64,000 bases of DNA from Poseidonocella sp. HB161398 (GCF_005870025.1 NZ_VATA01000002.1:186001-250000); one strand, 5' to 3'. Positions 7,700 through 17,221 are shown, counted from the stretch's first letter. Notes: generated by a model from the letters alone, not told the origin. A program made the numbers and translations.

Positions 7700-9496
7700 T
7701 TGACATATCGCGCTGGACGGACGGGCTGGGTGCTTGCGGCACTCCTCTCGGCGGGGCTCGCACAGGCAGAGCCGCAATACGGCATAGCTATGTATGGCGA
7801 GCCCGCGCTGCCACCGGATTTTGTGTCCCTGCCCTATGCCAATCCCGATGCCCCCAAGGGCGGGCAGATCATCTTCGCCGAACAGGGCGGCTTCGACAGC
7901 CTCAACCCCCATATCCTCAAGGGCCGCGCGCCCTGGGGCGTCTACAGCCATGTCTTCGAGTCGATGATGGGCCGCTCCTATGACGAGCCCTTCACGCTCT
8001 ACGGACTGCTGGCCGAGAGCATCGAGACCGGGCCGAATCGAGAATGGGTGGAGTTCACCATCCGCCCCGAGGCGAAGTTCTCCGACGGCTCCCCGGTGAC
8101 GGTCGAGGACGCGATCTGGTCCTACGAGACCCTGGGCACCAAGGGGCATCCGCGCTTCCTCGGCAGCTGGCAGAAAGTGTCGAAGATCGAGCAGACCGGC
8201 GAGCGGTCCTTCCGCATCACCTTCAACACGCCCGACCGCGAGCTGCCGCTGATCATGGGGCTGCGGCCGATCTTCAAGAAGGCGCAGTGGGAGGGCAAGG
8301 ATTTCGCCGAGAGCTCGCTGATCCCGCCGATCGGCTCCTCGCCCTACCCGATCGCCGAGTTCGAGCCGGGCCGCTTCATCAATTTCCGCCGCAACCCCGA
8401 CTACTGGGGCAAGGACCTGCCCTTCAACCGCGGGCGCAACAACCTGGACCTGATCCGCTACGAGTACTTCGCCGATGCCAGCGTGATCTTCGAGGCCTTC
8501 AAGGCCGGCGAGATCAGCTCCTTCCGGGAGGGCAATGCCGCGCGCTGGCAGGACAGCTTCAGCTTTCCGCTGGTCCAGGAGGGCGAGATCGCCAAGGCCG
8601 AGATCCCGCATGACCGGCCCTCGGGCATCACCGGGCTGGTGATGAACACCCGCCGCGGGATCTTCGCCGACTGGCGGGTCCGCGAGGCGATGATGCAGGC
8701 CTTCAACTACGAGTTCATCGCCCAGACCCAGAATGGCGGCAGCGATCCCAGGATCTGCTCGTATTTCTGCAACTCGGTGCTGGCGATGTCGCACGGTCCG
8801 GCCGAGGGACGGGTCCGCGACCTGCTGGAGCCCTTCGCCGGCGAGCTGCTGCCCGGCGCGCTGGAGGGCTATTCCCTGCCCGTCGGCGACGGCACGGAGC
8901 GCAACCGCAGGAACCTGCGCCAGGCGGCGGCGCTCCTCGAGGAGGCGGGCTGGACGCCGAAGGACGGGCGGCTGGTGAATGCCGAAGGGCGCCCCTTCGA
9001 GTTCGAGATCCTGATCCGCCAGGGCTCGACCGAGTACCAGGCCATCGTCAACATCTTCACCCAGGCGCTGGAGCGGCTCGGGATCGGCGTGCGCACCACC
9101 ACGATCGACAGCGCGCAGTACAACGAGCGGACCAACCGCTACGATTTCGACATGACCTTCTACACGCGGGCCCTGTCGCTCTCTCCGGGCAACGAGCAGA
9201 TGCTCTACTGGGGGCACGAGGGCGTCACCGAGCCGGGCTCGCGCAACTGGATGGGCATGGACAGCCCCGCGGCCGAGGCGATGATCCGCACCATGCTGGA
9301 AACCGCCGATCCGCAGGAATTCCAGGCGGCGGTGAAGGCGCTCGACCGGGTGCTGACCACCGGGCGCTATGTCATTCCGCTGTGGTACTCGAAAGTGTCG
9401 CGCCTCGCCTATGACGCCAGCCTGCACTATCCCGAGCGGATCCCGCTCTATGGCGACTGGCCGGGCTGGCAGCCGGATGTCTGGTGGTCCGAGTGA
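7700..9496 (+). CDS. ABC transporter substrate-binding protein, family 5 (YejA-like)
   Basis: A 598-residue periplasmic binding protein for oligopeptides or related compounds. A signal peptide (RAGRTGWVLAALLSAGLAQA) supports the TTG start at 7700, with GGAGCAGGA just upstream. The mature protein begins PQYGIAMYGEPALPPDFVSLPYANPDAPKG style, as in YejA-type binding proteins, and continues with the SBP_bac_5 core (FNFRRNPDYWGKDLP-like region, NTRRGIFADWRVREAM). No permease or ATPase genes adjoin it, so its membrane partners must be encoded elsewhere. The next gene belongs to another process. Confidence 0.9.
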   Translation: MTYRAGRTGWVLAALLSAGLAQAEPQYGIAMYGEPALPPDFVSLPYANPDAPKGGQIIFAEQGGFDSLNPHILKGRAPWGVYSHVFESMMGRSYDEPFTLYGLLAESIETGPNREWVEFTIRPEAKFSDGSPVTVEDAIWSYETLGTKGHPRFLGSWQKVSKIEQTGERSFRITFNTPDRELPLIMGLRPIFKKAQWEGKDFAESSLIPPIGSSPYPIAEFEPGRFINFRRNPDYWGKDLPFNRGRNNLDLIRYEYFADASVIFEAFKAGEISSFREGNAARWQDSFSFPLVQEGEIAKAEIPHDRPSGITGLVMNTRRGIFADWRVREAMMQAFNYEFIAQTQNGGSDPRICSYFCNSVLAMSHGPAEGRVRDLLEPFAGELLPGALEGYSLPVGDGTERNRRNLRQAAALLEEAGWTPKDGRLVNAEGRPFEFEILIRQGSTEYQAIVNIFTQALERLGIGVRTTTIDSAQYNERTNRYDFDMTFYTRALSLSPGNEQMLYWGHEGVTEPGSRNWMGMDSPAAEAMIRTMLETADPQEFQAAVKALDRVLTTGRYVIPLWYSKVSRLAYDASLHYPERIPLYGDWPGWQPDVWWSE

Positions 9497-9532
9497 CCCG
9501 CCGCGCCGCATCCTCCGGGATGCGGTGCTCCC

Positions 9533-9561
9533 TTGAACCCGGCGCGCCGACGGGCTAGCCC
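9533..9561 (+). promoter_or_regulatory. Possible promoter placing transcription start at the acyl-CoA synthetase ATG
   Basis: TTGAAC (9533-9538), 17 bp, then TAGCCC (9556-9561), a weak -10. The expected start falls at 9568, the A of the ATG. A hairpin CCGCATCC/GGATGCGG immediately upstream could end the preceding transcript but has no T-tract. Confidence 0.3.
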
Positions 9562-9567
9562 TCGGCC

Positions 9568-11103
9568 ATGCCGTCGCTCACCGATCTCCGCGCCGATCGC
9601 GCCCCCTGCCCGCCGGATTTCAATCTGGCCGGCCATGTGCTGGGCCGCGCCAAGGATGATCCCGACAAGATCGCGCTGGCGATCCTCAGCCTCTCGGGCT
9701 CGGAGCGCTGGAGCTACGGGCGGCTCGAACGCACCGTCCTGGGCCTGGCCGCCGCGCTGCGGGACCGGGGGCTGGCGGAGGGCGACCGGGTGCTGATGCG
9801 GCTGGGCAATACCGTCGAATTCCCGCTGGTCTACCTGGCCTCGATTGCCGCCGGGCTGGTTCCCGTGCCGACCTCGGCGCAGCTGACCGCCGAGGAAGCC
9901 GGCAAGCTCGCCGCCGATCTGGCGCCCGCGCTGATCGTTGCCGGGGCGGGCGTCGCCCTGCCCGCGGGCTGCCCCTGCCCGGTCCTGCCCGAGGACGACC
10001 TGCATGCCATGGCCGAGGCGCCGCCGATGGCGCCGGTGCCGGGCGATCCGGACCGCCCGGCCTATATCGTCTATACCTCAGGCACCTCCGGCAGCCCGCG
10101 CGGGGTGGTCCATGCCCATCGCGCGATCTGGGCGCGGCAGATGATGATGGCGGGCTGGTACGGGCTCGGCCCCGCCGACCGGCTGCTGCATGCCGGGGCG
10201 TTCAACTGGACCTACACGCTGGGCACCGGGCTGATGGATCCCTGGACCATGGGCGCCACCGCGCTGATCCCGGCCGCGGGCGTCACCGCGGCGCAGCTTC
10301 CGCTGCTCCTGAAGCGCCATGACGCCACCATCTTTGCTGCCGCGCCGGGCGTCTACCGCCAGATGCTGCGCGCGCCGATGCCGGCCCTGCCGAAGCTGCG
10401 CCACGGGCTTTCCGCGGGCGAGAAGATGCCCGCCGTCACCCGCCGCGCCTGGCAGGAGGCCACCGGCAAGGCCGTGCACGAGGCCTTCGGCATGTCCGAG
10501 ATCTCGACCTTCCTCTCCGGCTGCCCGGACCGACCCGCCCCCGAGGGCACGCTCGGCTTCGTCCAGCCCGGGCGCTGCGTCGCGCTTCTGGACCCCGAAG
10601 GCCAGCCCGTGCCCCGCGGCACGCCCGGCACCATTGCCGTGGCCGCGGATGATCCGGGGCTGATGCTGCGCTACCTGAATGCCGCCGAGGAAACCCGCGC
10701 CCGCTTCACCGCCGACGGCGCCTGGTTCCTGACCGGCGATCTGGGCGAGATGGACGGCAGCGGCGCCATCGCCTATCTGGGCCGCGACGACGACATGATG
10801 AATGCCGGCGGGTTCCGCGTCTCGCCGATCGAGGTGGAGACGGTGCTGGCCCATCACCCGCAGATCGCCGAGGCGGCCGCGGTGGAGGTCGCCGCCAAGG
10901 AGGGCGCCAGCATCATCGCCGCCTTCTACACCGGTGCGCCGGTGCCCGGGGACGAGCTGGCGGCCTATGCCGCCGAGCACCTCGCCCGCTACAAGTGCCC
11001 GCGGCTCTTCGTGCATCTCGAGGCGCTGCCGAAAAGCCCCAACGGCAAGCTGATGCGCCGCAAGATAAGAACGGACTACGAGACGACCCATGATCAAGCT
11101 TGA
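9568..11103 (+). CDS. AMP-forming acyl-CoA synthetase
   Basis: A 511-residue adenylate-forming ligase that activates a carboxylic acid with ATP and joins it to CoA. The P-loop YTSGTSGSPRG lies at 169-179, followed by HEAFGMSE (A5 motif), TGDLGEMD (A7), GRDDDMMNAGGFRVSPIEVE (A8) and the catalytic lysine K494 in SPNGKLMRRK (A10). The arrangement GWYGLGPADRLLHAGAFNWTY resembles the benzoate-CoA ligase/medium-chain branch, but the substrate cannot be told. Its 3' end overlaps the DsbA-like gene by 14 bp. No Shine-Dalgarno sequence precedes the ATG. Confidence 0.9.
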   Translation: MPSLTDLRADRAPCPPDFNLAGHVLGRAKDDPDKIALAILSLSGSERWSYGRLERTVLGLAAALRDRGLAEGDRVLMRLGNTVEFPLVYLASIAAGLVPVPTSAQLTAEEAGKLAADLAPALIVAGAGVALPAGCPCPVLPEDDLHAMAEAPPMAPVPGDPDRPAYIVYTSGTSGSPRGVVHAHRAIWARQMMMAGWYGLGPADRLLHAGAFNWTYTLGTGLMDPWTMGATALIPAAGVTAAQLPLLLKRHDATIFAAAPGVYRQMLRAPMPALPKLRHGLSAGEKMPAVTRRAWQEATGKAVHEAFGMSEISTFLSGCPDRPAPEGTLGFVQPGRCVALLDPEGQPVPRGTPGTIAVAADDPGLMLRYLNAAEETRARFTADGAWFLTGDLGEMDGSGAIAYLGRDDDMMNAGGFRVSPIEVETVLAHHPQIAEAAAVEVAAKEGASIIAAFYTGAPVPGDELAAYAAEHLARYKCPRLFVHLEALPKSPNGKLMRRKIRTDYETTHDQA

Positions 11104-11722
11104 TGTCATTTCCGACCCGATCTGCCCCTGGTGCTATATCGGCAAGACCCGCCTCGACCAGGCGCTGGCCGCACGGCCGAAGCACCCGTTCGTCATCGAA
11201 TACCACCCGTTCCAGCTGAACCCGGACATGCCGCGCGAGGGCATCGACCGGAAGGGCTATTACGAGACCAAGTTCGGCAGCCGCGAGGCCGCGGCCGAGA
11301 CCGTGACCTCGATCATGGCGGCGGCGAAGGAGACCGGGCTCGATTTCGACCTCTCGGCCATCCCGCGCGTGCCGAACACGCTCGACGCCCACCGGCTGAT
11401 CCTCTGGGCCGAAGTGGAGGGCTGCCAGGGCGTCGTGGTCGACGCGCTGTTCCACGCCTATTTCCAGGAAGGCCGCGACATCGGCGACCGCGACGTGCTC
11501 TGCGACATCGCCGATGGCGCGCGCATGGACGCGGCGATGATCCGGCGGCTGCTGGAGGGCGATGCCGACCTGAAGCTGATCGTCGAGCGCGACGCCGCCT
11601 TCCGCGGCATGGGCGTGACCGGCGTGCCGACCTTCCTCGTCGACCGCAAGCAGGCCGTCCCGGGCGCCCAGCCGGCCGCGCTGTGGATCCAGGTGATCGA
11701 CGAAATTGCGGGATTGACCTAA
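11090..11722 (+). CDS. DsbA-family oxidoreductase (FrnE-like)
   Basis: A 210-residue thioredoxin-fold protein with CPWC at residues 12-15 (SDPICPWCYIGKTRLDQAL) and the cis-proline strand GVTGVPTFLVD near residue 178. The N-terminus has no signal peptide, so it is cytoplasmic like FrnE, unlike periplasmic DsbA. The helical insertion between the two halves is typical of this group. Proposed role: thiol-disulfide isomerase or reductase; substrates unknown. It overlaps the acyl-CoA synthetase gene and is followed by a perfect inverted repeat (11728-11745). Confidence 0.9.
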   Translation: MIKLDVISDPICPWCYIGKTRLDQALAARPKHPFVIEYHPFQLNPDMPREGIDRKGYYETKFGSREAAAETVTSIMAAAKETGLDFDLSAIPRVPNTLDAHRLILWAEVEGCQGVVVDALFHAYFQEGRDIGDRDVLCDIADGARMDAAMIRRLLEGDADLKLIVERDAAFRGMGVTGVPTFLVDRKQAVPGAQPAALWIQVIDEIAGLT

Positions 11723-11727
11723 GGTCA

Positions 11728-11745
11728 CTGCGCGTAGATGCGCAG
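11728..11745. repeat. Perfect inverted repeat ahead of the MFS gene
   Basis: CTGCGC and GCGCAG around a 6-bp centre, nested within a wider GTCAC/GTGAC pair (11724-11728 and 11755-11759). It may be an operator for the exporter gene or a hairpin behind the DsbA-like gene. No T-tract. Confidence 0.4.
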
Positions 11746-11789
11746 AACAATCAGGTGACAGACGGCATTTGCGCACATAAACGGCGTTC

Positions 11790-13013
11790 ATGTTTGTTAA
11801 GAAATCCGAGTCGCAGCCCGGAAAGGGCGAATTTGTTGCGCTGATGGCCATGATGATGGCCACCAACGCCTTTTCCGTGGATGCCATGCTGCCGGCCTTG
11901 ACCGAGATGGGCCAGACCCTCTCGCCCGAGGCGCCGGTCCGGGCCCAGCTGGTGGTCATCGTCTTCATGATCGGCATGGGGATCGGCACTTTCTTCACCG
12001 GGCCACTGTCGGATGCCTATGGCCGCCGCCCGCTGGTGATCTTCTCGGGCGCCGTCTATGCGCTCGGCGCCTTCCTGGCCTGGCTCGCCCCCTCGCTGGA
12101 GCTGATCCTGCTGGCGCGCCTGATCCAGGGGCTCGGCGCCTCGGGCAGCCGCGTCGTCGCCATGGCGATGGTGCGCGACCGCTTCGCCGGACGGGCGATG
12201 GCGCAGGTCACCTCGCTGATCATCACCGTCTTCATGGTCTTCCCGGCGGTCGCGCCGAGCATCGGCCAGGTGATCATCTGGGTCGGCGGCTGGCGCTCGG
12301 TCTTCCTGTCCTTCCTGATCTTCTCGGGGATCGTGCTGACCTGGTTCGCGATGCGCCAGCCCGAGACGCTCGCCCCCGAGAACCGCCGCCCGATCCGCCT
12401 GCCGCTGATCCGCGCCGCTCTGGTCGAGATCGTCTCGATCCCGATGGTGCGCCGCACCGTGCTGGCGATGAGCGCCTGCTTCGCGATGATGCTGACCACG
12501 GTCTCCTCGACCGAGCTCGTCTTCGAGCACACGCTGGGCCGCGGCCCGCAATTCCCGCTGTGGTTCGGGGCGGCGGCGATCACCGCGCTGGCGGCGCCGA
12601 TGGTGAATTCGCGCATCGTGATGCGCTTCGGCATGCACCGGATCTCGTCGATCGCCATGGCGGTCCAGGCGAGCCTCTCGGCGCTCTACCTCATCGGCCT
12701 GACGGCGGGCTTCGTGCCGACCGATATGCTGCTGCCCTATTTCCTGTGGCAGGTGTCGATCTTCATGACGATGGGGCTGTCGATGGGCAATCTCAACGCG
12801 CTGGTGATGGAGCCGCTCGGCCATGTCGCGGGCATCGCCTCCTCGCTGATCGCCTCGCTCTCGACGCTGATCGGCGCGCTGGTGGCGATCCCGGCGGCGG
12901 CGAGCTTCAACGGCACCCAGATCCCGCTGGTGGCCTGCGTGCTGGGCTTCATGATCTTCGGGCGGCTGATGCTCTCGGGGCGCGCCTATGACCGGGCGGG
13001 CAGCCCGGCCTGA
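11790..13013 (+). CDS. Bcr/CflA-family multidrug efflux MFS transporter
   Basis: A 407-residue inner-membrane protein with about 12 hydrophobic segments. The loop 2-3 signature GPLSDAYGRRPLVIFSG and the helix-4 region LARLIQGLGASGSRVVAMAMVRD (with the RDxF continuation) match the Bcr/CflA subfamily of drug:H+ antiporters. Drug specificity cannot be inferred. It is a separate unit, with a 67-bp gap containing nested inverted repeats upstream and a strong terminator downstream. Confidence 0.92.
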   Translation: MFVKKSESQPGKGEFVALMAMMMATNAFSVDAMLPALTEMGQTLSPEAPVRAQLVVIVFMIGMGIGTFFTGPLSDAYGRRPLVIFSGAVYALGAFLAWLAPSLELILLARLIQGLGASGSRVVAMAMVRDRFAGRAMAQVTSLIITVFMVFPAVAPSIGQVIIWVGGWRSVFLSFLIFSGIVLTWFAMRQPETLAPENRRPIRLPLIRAALVEIVSIPMVRRTVLAMSACFAMMLTTVSSTELVFEHTLGRGPQFPLWFGAAAITALAAPMVNSRIVMRFGMHRISSIAMAVQASLSALYLIGLTAGFVPTDMLLPYFLWQVSIFMTMGLSMGNLNALVMEPLGHVAGIASSLIASLSTLIGALVAIPAAASFNGTQIPLVACVLGFMIFGRLMLSGRAYDRAGSPA

Positions 13014-13039
13014 GTCACACCAGTCCCTGACAGGCAGAC

Positions 13040-13069
13040 GGCCGGAGCGTTCCCCGCTCCGGCCTTTTT
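13040..13069 (+). terminator. Rho-independent terminator of the MFS gene
   Basis: GGCCGGAGCG/CGCTCCGGCC (13040-13049 with 13055-13064), a 5-nt loop and five Ts. It touches the stop codon of the convergent mfd gene. Confidence 0.85.
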
Positions 13070-16000
13070 CATGCCTTCTTCTTCGCGGGCTCGGCGCGGG
13101 CGCGCTGCGCCAGGTCGCGGGCGATGTTGAACGCGCCCTTGATCCGCTCGCTGGCCTTGGTCCAGTCGCGCCGCACCACGATCTTGTTGTCCTTGATCTT
13201 GGCCAGCCCCTTCTCGGACTGCACGAATTCCACCAGCCCCTTCGGGTCGGGATACTTGTCGTTGTGGAACTGGATGGTGACGCCCTTCGGCCCGCCATCG
13301 AGCTTGGCAATCGCCGCCTTCTTGCACTCGGCCTTGATCCGCACCACCAGCAGGAGCGTGTTGACCTCCTTCGGCAGCTTGCCGAACCGGTCGATCAGCT
13401 CCGCGGCGAAGCCCTCCAGCTCCACCTTGGTGGCGAGGCTCGAAAGCCGCCGGTAGAGCCCCAGCCGGACATCCAGATCGGGCACGTAGGCCTCGGGGAT
13501 CAGCACCGGCACGCCGAGGTTGATCTGCGGCGCCCACTGGTCGTCATCCTCCAGGATGCCCTCTGCCTCGCCCGAGCGGATCCGCGTCACCGCCTCTTCC
13601 AGCATGTGCTGGTAGAGCTCGTAGCCGACCTCCTTCATCTGGCCGGACTGCTCTTCGCCGATCAGGTTGCCGGCGCCCCGGATATCAAGGTCTTGCGAGG
13701 CCAAGGTGAAGCCCGCCCCGAGGCTGTCGAGCGAGCCCAGCACGCGCAGCCGCTTCTCGGCGGCGGGCGTCAGCTTCATCCGCGGCTTCGTCGTCATATA
13801 GGCATAGGCGCGGGTTTTCGACCGGCCGACCCGGCCGCGGATCTGGTAGAGCTGCGCCAGGCCGAACATGTCGGCGCGGTGAACCACCATCGTGTTCGCC
13901 GTCGGGATGTCGAGCCCCGACTCCACGATCGTCGTCGCCAGGAGCACGTCGAACTTGCCATCGTAGAAGGCGTTCATCCGGTCGTCGAGCTCGCCCGCCG
14001 CCAGCTGGCCATGGGCGACGACGAAAGTGACCTCGGGCACCTGCTCGCGCAGGAATTCCTCGATCTCGGGGATGTCGGCGACGCGCGGCACCACGAAGAA
14101 GCTCTGCCCGCCGCGGTAATGCTCGCGCAACAGCGCCTCGCGCACGGTGACCGGGTCGAATTCGCTGACATAGGTGCGGATCGCCAGCCGGTCGACCGGC
14201 GGCGTGCCGATGATCGACAGGTCGCGCACGCCCGAGAGGCTCATCTGCAGCGTCCGCGGGATCGGCGTCGCGGTCAGGGTCAGCACGTGGATATTCGAGC
14301 GCAGGCTCTTCAGCCGCTCCTTGTGGGTGACGCCGAAGCGCTGCTCCTCGTCGATGACGAGCATGCCGAGATTCTGGAATTTCACCTGCTTGGCCAGGAC
14401 CGCATGGGTGCCGACGACGATGTCGACCGTACCATCGGCCAGCCCCTTGCGCGTTGCCGTGGCCTCCTTGGCGGAGATGAAGCGCGACAGCTGCCGCACC
14501 TCCAGCGGGAAGCCGCGGAAGCGTTCCTCGAAGGCCTTGGCATGCTGGCGCGCCAGCAGCGTGGTCGGCGCGATCACCGCGACCTGCTGGCCCGCCATGG
14601 CGGCGACGAAGGCGGCGCGCATCGCGACCTCGGTCTTGCCGAAGCCCACGTCGCCGCAGATCAGACGGTCCATCGGGCGACCGCGCTCCAGATCGTCCAG
14701 CGTGTCCTCGATGGCGCGCAGCTGGTCGTCGGTCTCGGTATAGGGGAAGCGCGCGCAGAAGGCGTCCCACATCCCCTCGGGCGCGGCGAGGATCGGCGCC
14801 TTGCGCAGCTCGCGCTCGGCCGCGATCCGGATCAGCCGGTCGGCGATCTCCTTGATCCGCTCCTTCAGCCGCGCCTTCTTCGCCTGCCAGGCACCACCGC
14901 CCAGCTTGTCCAGAAGCCCGTCCTCGTGGCCGTAGCGCGAGAGCAGCTCGATATTCTCCACCGGCAGGTAGAGCCGCGCGGCTTCGGCATAGTCGATATG
15001 GATCATCTCATGCGCCGCGCCGAGCGTGTTGATGACCTCCAGCCCTTGGTAGCGGCCGATGCCATGTTCGACATGCACGACCAGATCGCCCGGGGACAGC
15101 GTCTGAAGTTCGGTCAGGAAGTTCTCGGCCCGCTTGCGTTTTTTCGGCGCGCGGATCAGCCGGTCGCCCAGCACGTCCTGTTCCGAGACGACGGTCATCC
15201 CCTCGGCTTCGAAGCCGTGCTCCAGCGCCCAGACCGCCAGATTGACCGATTTCTCCGCTTTAAGAACGTCCCGGAAATCCTTGATTTCCTTAGTTCCGAT
15301 CAGGCCCTCATCTTCCAGCAGGCCCTTCAGCCGCTCGCGCGCGCCTTCGGAATAGCTGGCGACGACCACCGGCCCCTGCTTGACGCGCGCTTTAAGATGG
15401 TCCGACAGGGCGCTGAAAAGGCTGACATTTTCCTGCTGCCGCTCGGGCGAGAAATTGCGCCCGATCCGGCCGCCCGCATCGATCACGCCCGGGCCGCTGG
15501 CCTGCGGCAGCGGGCTCAGCCGCATCACCCGCCGCCCGGCGGTTGCAGCGGAAAACCCCGCATCGTCGAGATAGAGCAGATGCGGCGGACAGGGCTTGTA
15601 GACCGAGGACAGCCGCTTGCGGTCGCCCATCGCCTCGCGGCGGGCGTCGTACTGGTCGGCGATCGTCTCCCAGCGCGCCAGCCGCGCCGCGTCGAACTGG
15701 TCGTCCAGCAGCACCGGCGCCCCCGGCAGGTAGTCGAACAGCGTCTCCAGCCGCTCGTGGAAGAAGGGCAGCCAGTGCTCCGCCCCCTGGTGCTTGCGCC
15801 CCGCCGAGATCGCCTCGTAGAGCGGATCGTCGGTCCCCGCGGCGCCGAATTCGATGCGGTAGTTCTGGCGGAACCGCGTCACCGCCGCCTCGTCGAGCAC
15901 GATTTCCGAGACCGGCGCCAGCTCCACCTCGCTCAGCGCCTCGGTGGTGCGCTGGCTGACCGGGTCGAAGCGGCGGGCGGAATCCAGCGTGTCGCCGAAG

Positions 16001-16530
16001 AGGTCGAGCCGCACCGGCCCGCCTTCGCCCGGCGGGAAGATGTCGATGATGCCGCCGCGCACCGCGTAGTCGCCCGGCTCCATCACCGTCGGGCTCTGGG
16101 TGAAGCCCATGCGCACCAGGAAGCGCTTCAGCCCCGCCTCGTCGATCCGGTGGCCGACCCGCGCGCGGAAGGCCGCCTCGCGCAGCAGGCCGCGCGCCGG
16201 GATCTTCTGGGTCGCCGCGTTCAGCGTGGTCAGCAGCGCGAATTTCCCCGGCATGTCATGGACCAGCGCCGCCAGCGTCGCCATCCGCGCCGCCGAGATA
16301 TCGGCATTGGGCGAGACCCGGTCGAAAGGCAGGCAGTCCCAGGCCGGGAAGGTGAAGACCGGCATCTCGGGCGCGAAGAAGGCCAGCGCCGCGCGCATCG
16401 CGTCAAGCCGCTTGTCGTCGCGCGACAGATGCAGGACAGGCCCCCCGGATGTCTCGATCTCGCGCAGCACCAGCCGCGCGTCGAAGCCTTCGGGCGCGCC
16501 GCCGACGGTCAGGTGGTGGGGGTCGGTCAT
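13069..16530 (-). CDS. mfd: Transcription-repair coupling factor
   Basis: Mfd pushes stalled RNA polymerase off DNA lesions and recruits UvrA. The 1153 residues match the family length. The N-terminal UvrB-like module contains YAVRGGIIDIFPPG, the RNA-polymerase-interacting CarD-like domain begins at LSPGDLVVHVEHGIGRYQGL (about 475-495), the translocase has Walker A GDVGFGKTEVAMRA (about 622-635), the DEEQRFGV box (about 725) and TATPIPRTLQ, and a TRCF domain ends the protein. The ATG at 16530 lies just after AAGGAGTTC on the minus strand. A very long plus-strand frame covering this region is an antisense artefact of high GC. Confidence 0.97.
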   Translation of the reverse strand: MTDPHHLTVGGAPEGFDARLVLREIETSGGPVLHLSRDDKRLDAMRAALAFFAPEMPVFTFPAWDCLPFDRVSPNADISAARMATLAALVHDMPGKFALLTTLNAATQKIPARGLLREAAFRARVGHRIDEAGLKRFLVRMGFTQSPTVMEPGDYAVRGGIIDIFPPGEGGPVRLDLFGDTLDSARRFDPVSQRTTEALSEVELAPVSEIVLDEAAVTRFRQNYRIEFGAAGTDDPLYEAISAGRKHQGAEHWLPFFHERLETLFDYLPGAPVLLDDQFDAARLARWETIADQYDARREAMGDRKRLSSVYKPCPPHLLYLDDAGFSAATAGRRVMRLSPLPQASGPGVIDAGGRIGRNFSPERQQENVSLFSALSDHLKARVKQGPVVVASYSEGARERLKGLLEDEGLIGTKEIKDFRDVLKAEKSVNLAVWALEHGFEAEGMTVVSEQDVLGDRLIRAPKKRKRAENFLTELQTLSPGDLVVHVEHGIGRYQGLEVINTLGAAHEMIHIDYAEAARLYLPVENIELLSRYGHEDGLLDKLGGGAWQAKKARLKERIKEIADRLIRIAAERELRKAPILAAPEGMWDAFCARFPYTETDDQLRAIEDTLDDLERGRPMDRLICGDVGFGKTEVAMRAAFVAAMAGQQVAVIAPTTLLARQHAKAFEERFRGFPLEVRQLSRFISAKEATATRKGLADGTVDIVVGTHAVLAKQVKFQNLGMLVIDEEQRFGVTHKERLKSLRSNIHVLTLTATPIPRTLQMSLSGVRDLSIIGTPPVDRLAIRTYVSEFDPVTVREALLREHYRGGQSFFVVPRVADIPEIEEFLREQVPEVTFVVAHGQLAAGELDDRMNAFYDGKFDVLLATTIVESGLDIPTANTMVVHRADMFGLAQLYQIRGRVGRSKTRAYAYMTTKPRMKLTPAAEKRLRVLGSLDSLGAGFTLASQDLDIRGAGNLIGEEQSGQMKEVGYELYQHMLEEAVTRIRSGEAEGILEDDDQWAPQINLGVPVLIPEAYVPDLDVRLGLYRRLSSLATKVELEGFAAELIDRFGKLPKEVNTLLLVVRIKAECKKAAIAKLDGGPKGVTIQFHNDKYPDPKGLVEFVQSEKGLAKIKDNKIVVRRDWTKASERIKGAFNIARDLAQRARAEPAKKKA

Positions 16531-16587
16531 GGTCAGAGAACTCCTTCGCCCGCTCCGGGTAGCGGGACCAGCGCCGGTGTCAACCGC

Positions 16588-17097
16588 TCAGAGGAAGGCG
16601 CGGGTCAGCACCTGGTTCATGCCGAAGACCGCCGTCACGAAGATCGCGGCCACGGCAAGCCCCTGCAGCCAGAGCCGGAGCCGCCGCATCTCCGCCATCA
16701 GCGGATCGACCTCGGCCTCCATCGCCGACATGCGCTGCGCGCTGCGCAGCACGAGAAGCTGGGAGATCGCCAGCGGCAGCGCCAGCAGGAACAGCGCCTG
16801 CGCCAGTTCCGCCCCCAGCATGGAAAGCCCGAAGAGCGTGGTCAGCGCGCAGGCCCAGAGTGCCACGAAGACATGGCGCGCGCGGCGGCCCACCCCGAGC
16901 TGGCGCGCCACCCCGGCGCGCAGGAGCGCGAAGAGGTCGCCCTCGCCGCCCACCGCGCGGGCGCGGTCGTAATGCTCCATCGGGATGCCCATCGGCGCAT
17001 GGGCGGCGCGGGTCCAGACCAGGGCCACCACGATCCAGTACCAGAGGCTGGAGAAGGCCGAAGCGTTGATCAGGTCGAAAGGGCTCAGGAAGGGCAC
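16588..17097 (-). CDS. Small membrane protein annotated elsewhere as 'component of SufBCD complex'
   Basis: A 169-residue protein with an N-terminal hydrophobic segment (FSSLWYWIVVALVWTRAAHA), a charged middle region (EHYDRARAVGGEGDLFALL) and three more hydrophobic segments, giving about four transmembrane helices. From memory, proteins of this shape next to mfd in Rhodobacterales carry the label 'component of SufBCD complex', but no suf gene is near and nothing in the sequence suggests Fe-S assembly. The GTG start at 17097 has GGAG about 9 nt upstream. The longer frame upstream runs into the hemB leader and is not supported. Confidence 0.75.
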   Translation of the reverse strand: MPFLSPFDLINASAFSSLWYWIVVALVWTRAAHAPMGIPMEHYDRARAVGGEGDLFALLRAGVARQLGVGRRARHVFVALWACALTTLFGLSMLGAELAQALFLLALPLAISQLLVLRSAQRMSAMEAEVDPLMAEMRRLRLWLQGLAVAAIFVTAVFGMNQVLTRAFL

Positions 17098-17221
17098 GGA
17101 CGGCGGCTCCGGTTCGTCACAGGGGTGTGACGGTGCTACCCCCTCCCGCGGGCGAGGGCCAGCCTTGAGATGCGCCGCGATCCGTGGCAGTCGGGGGCTC
17201 CGAACAGACCGGAGTCCCGAG

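Noticed and set aside
12988-17130. A 1380-codon open frame on the plus strand
   Set aside because: It is antisense to mfd, rich in Arg, His, Gln and Leu, has no domain, and arises from the high-GC third-position bias of mfd.
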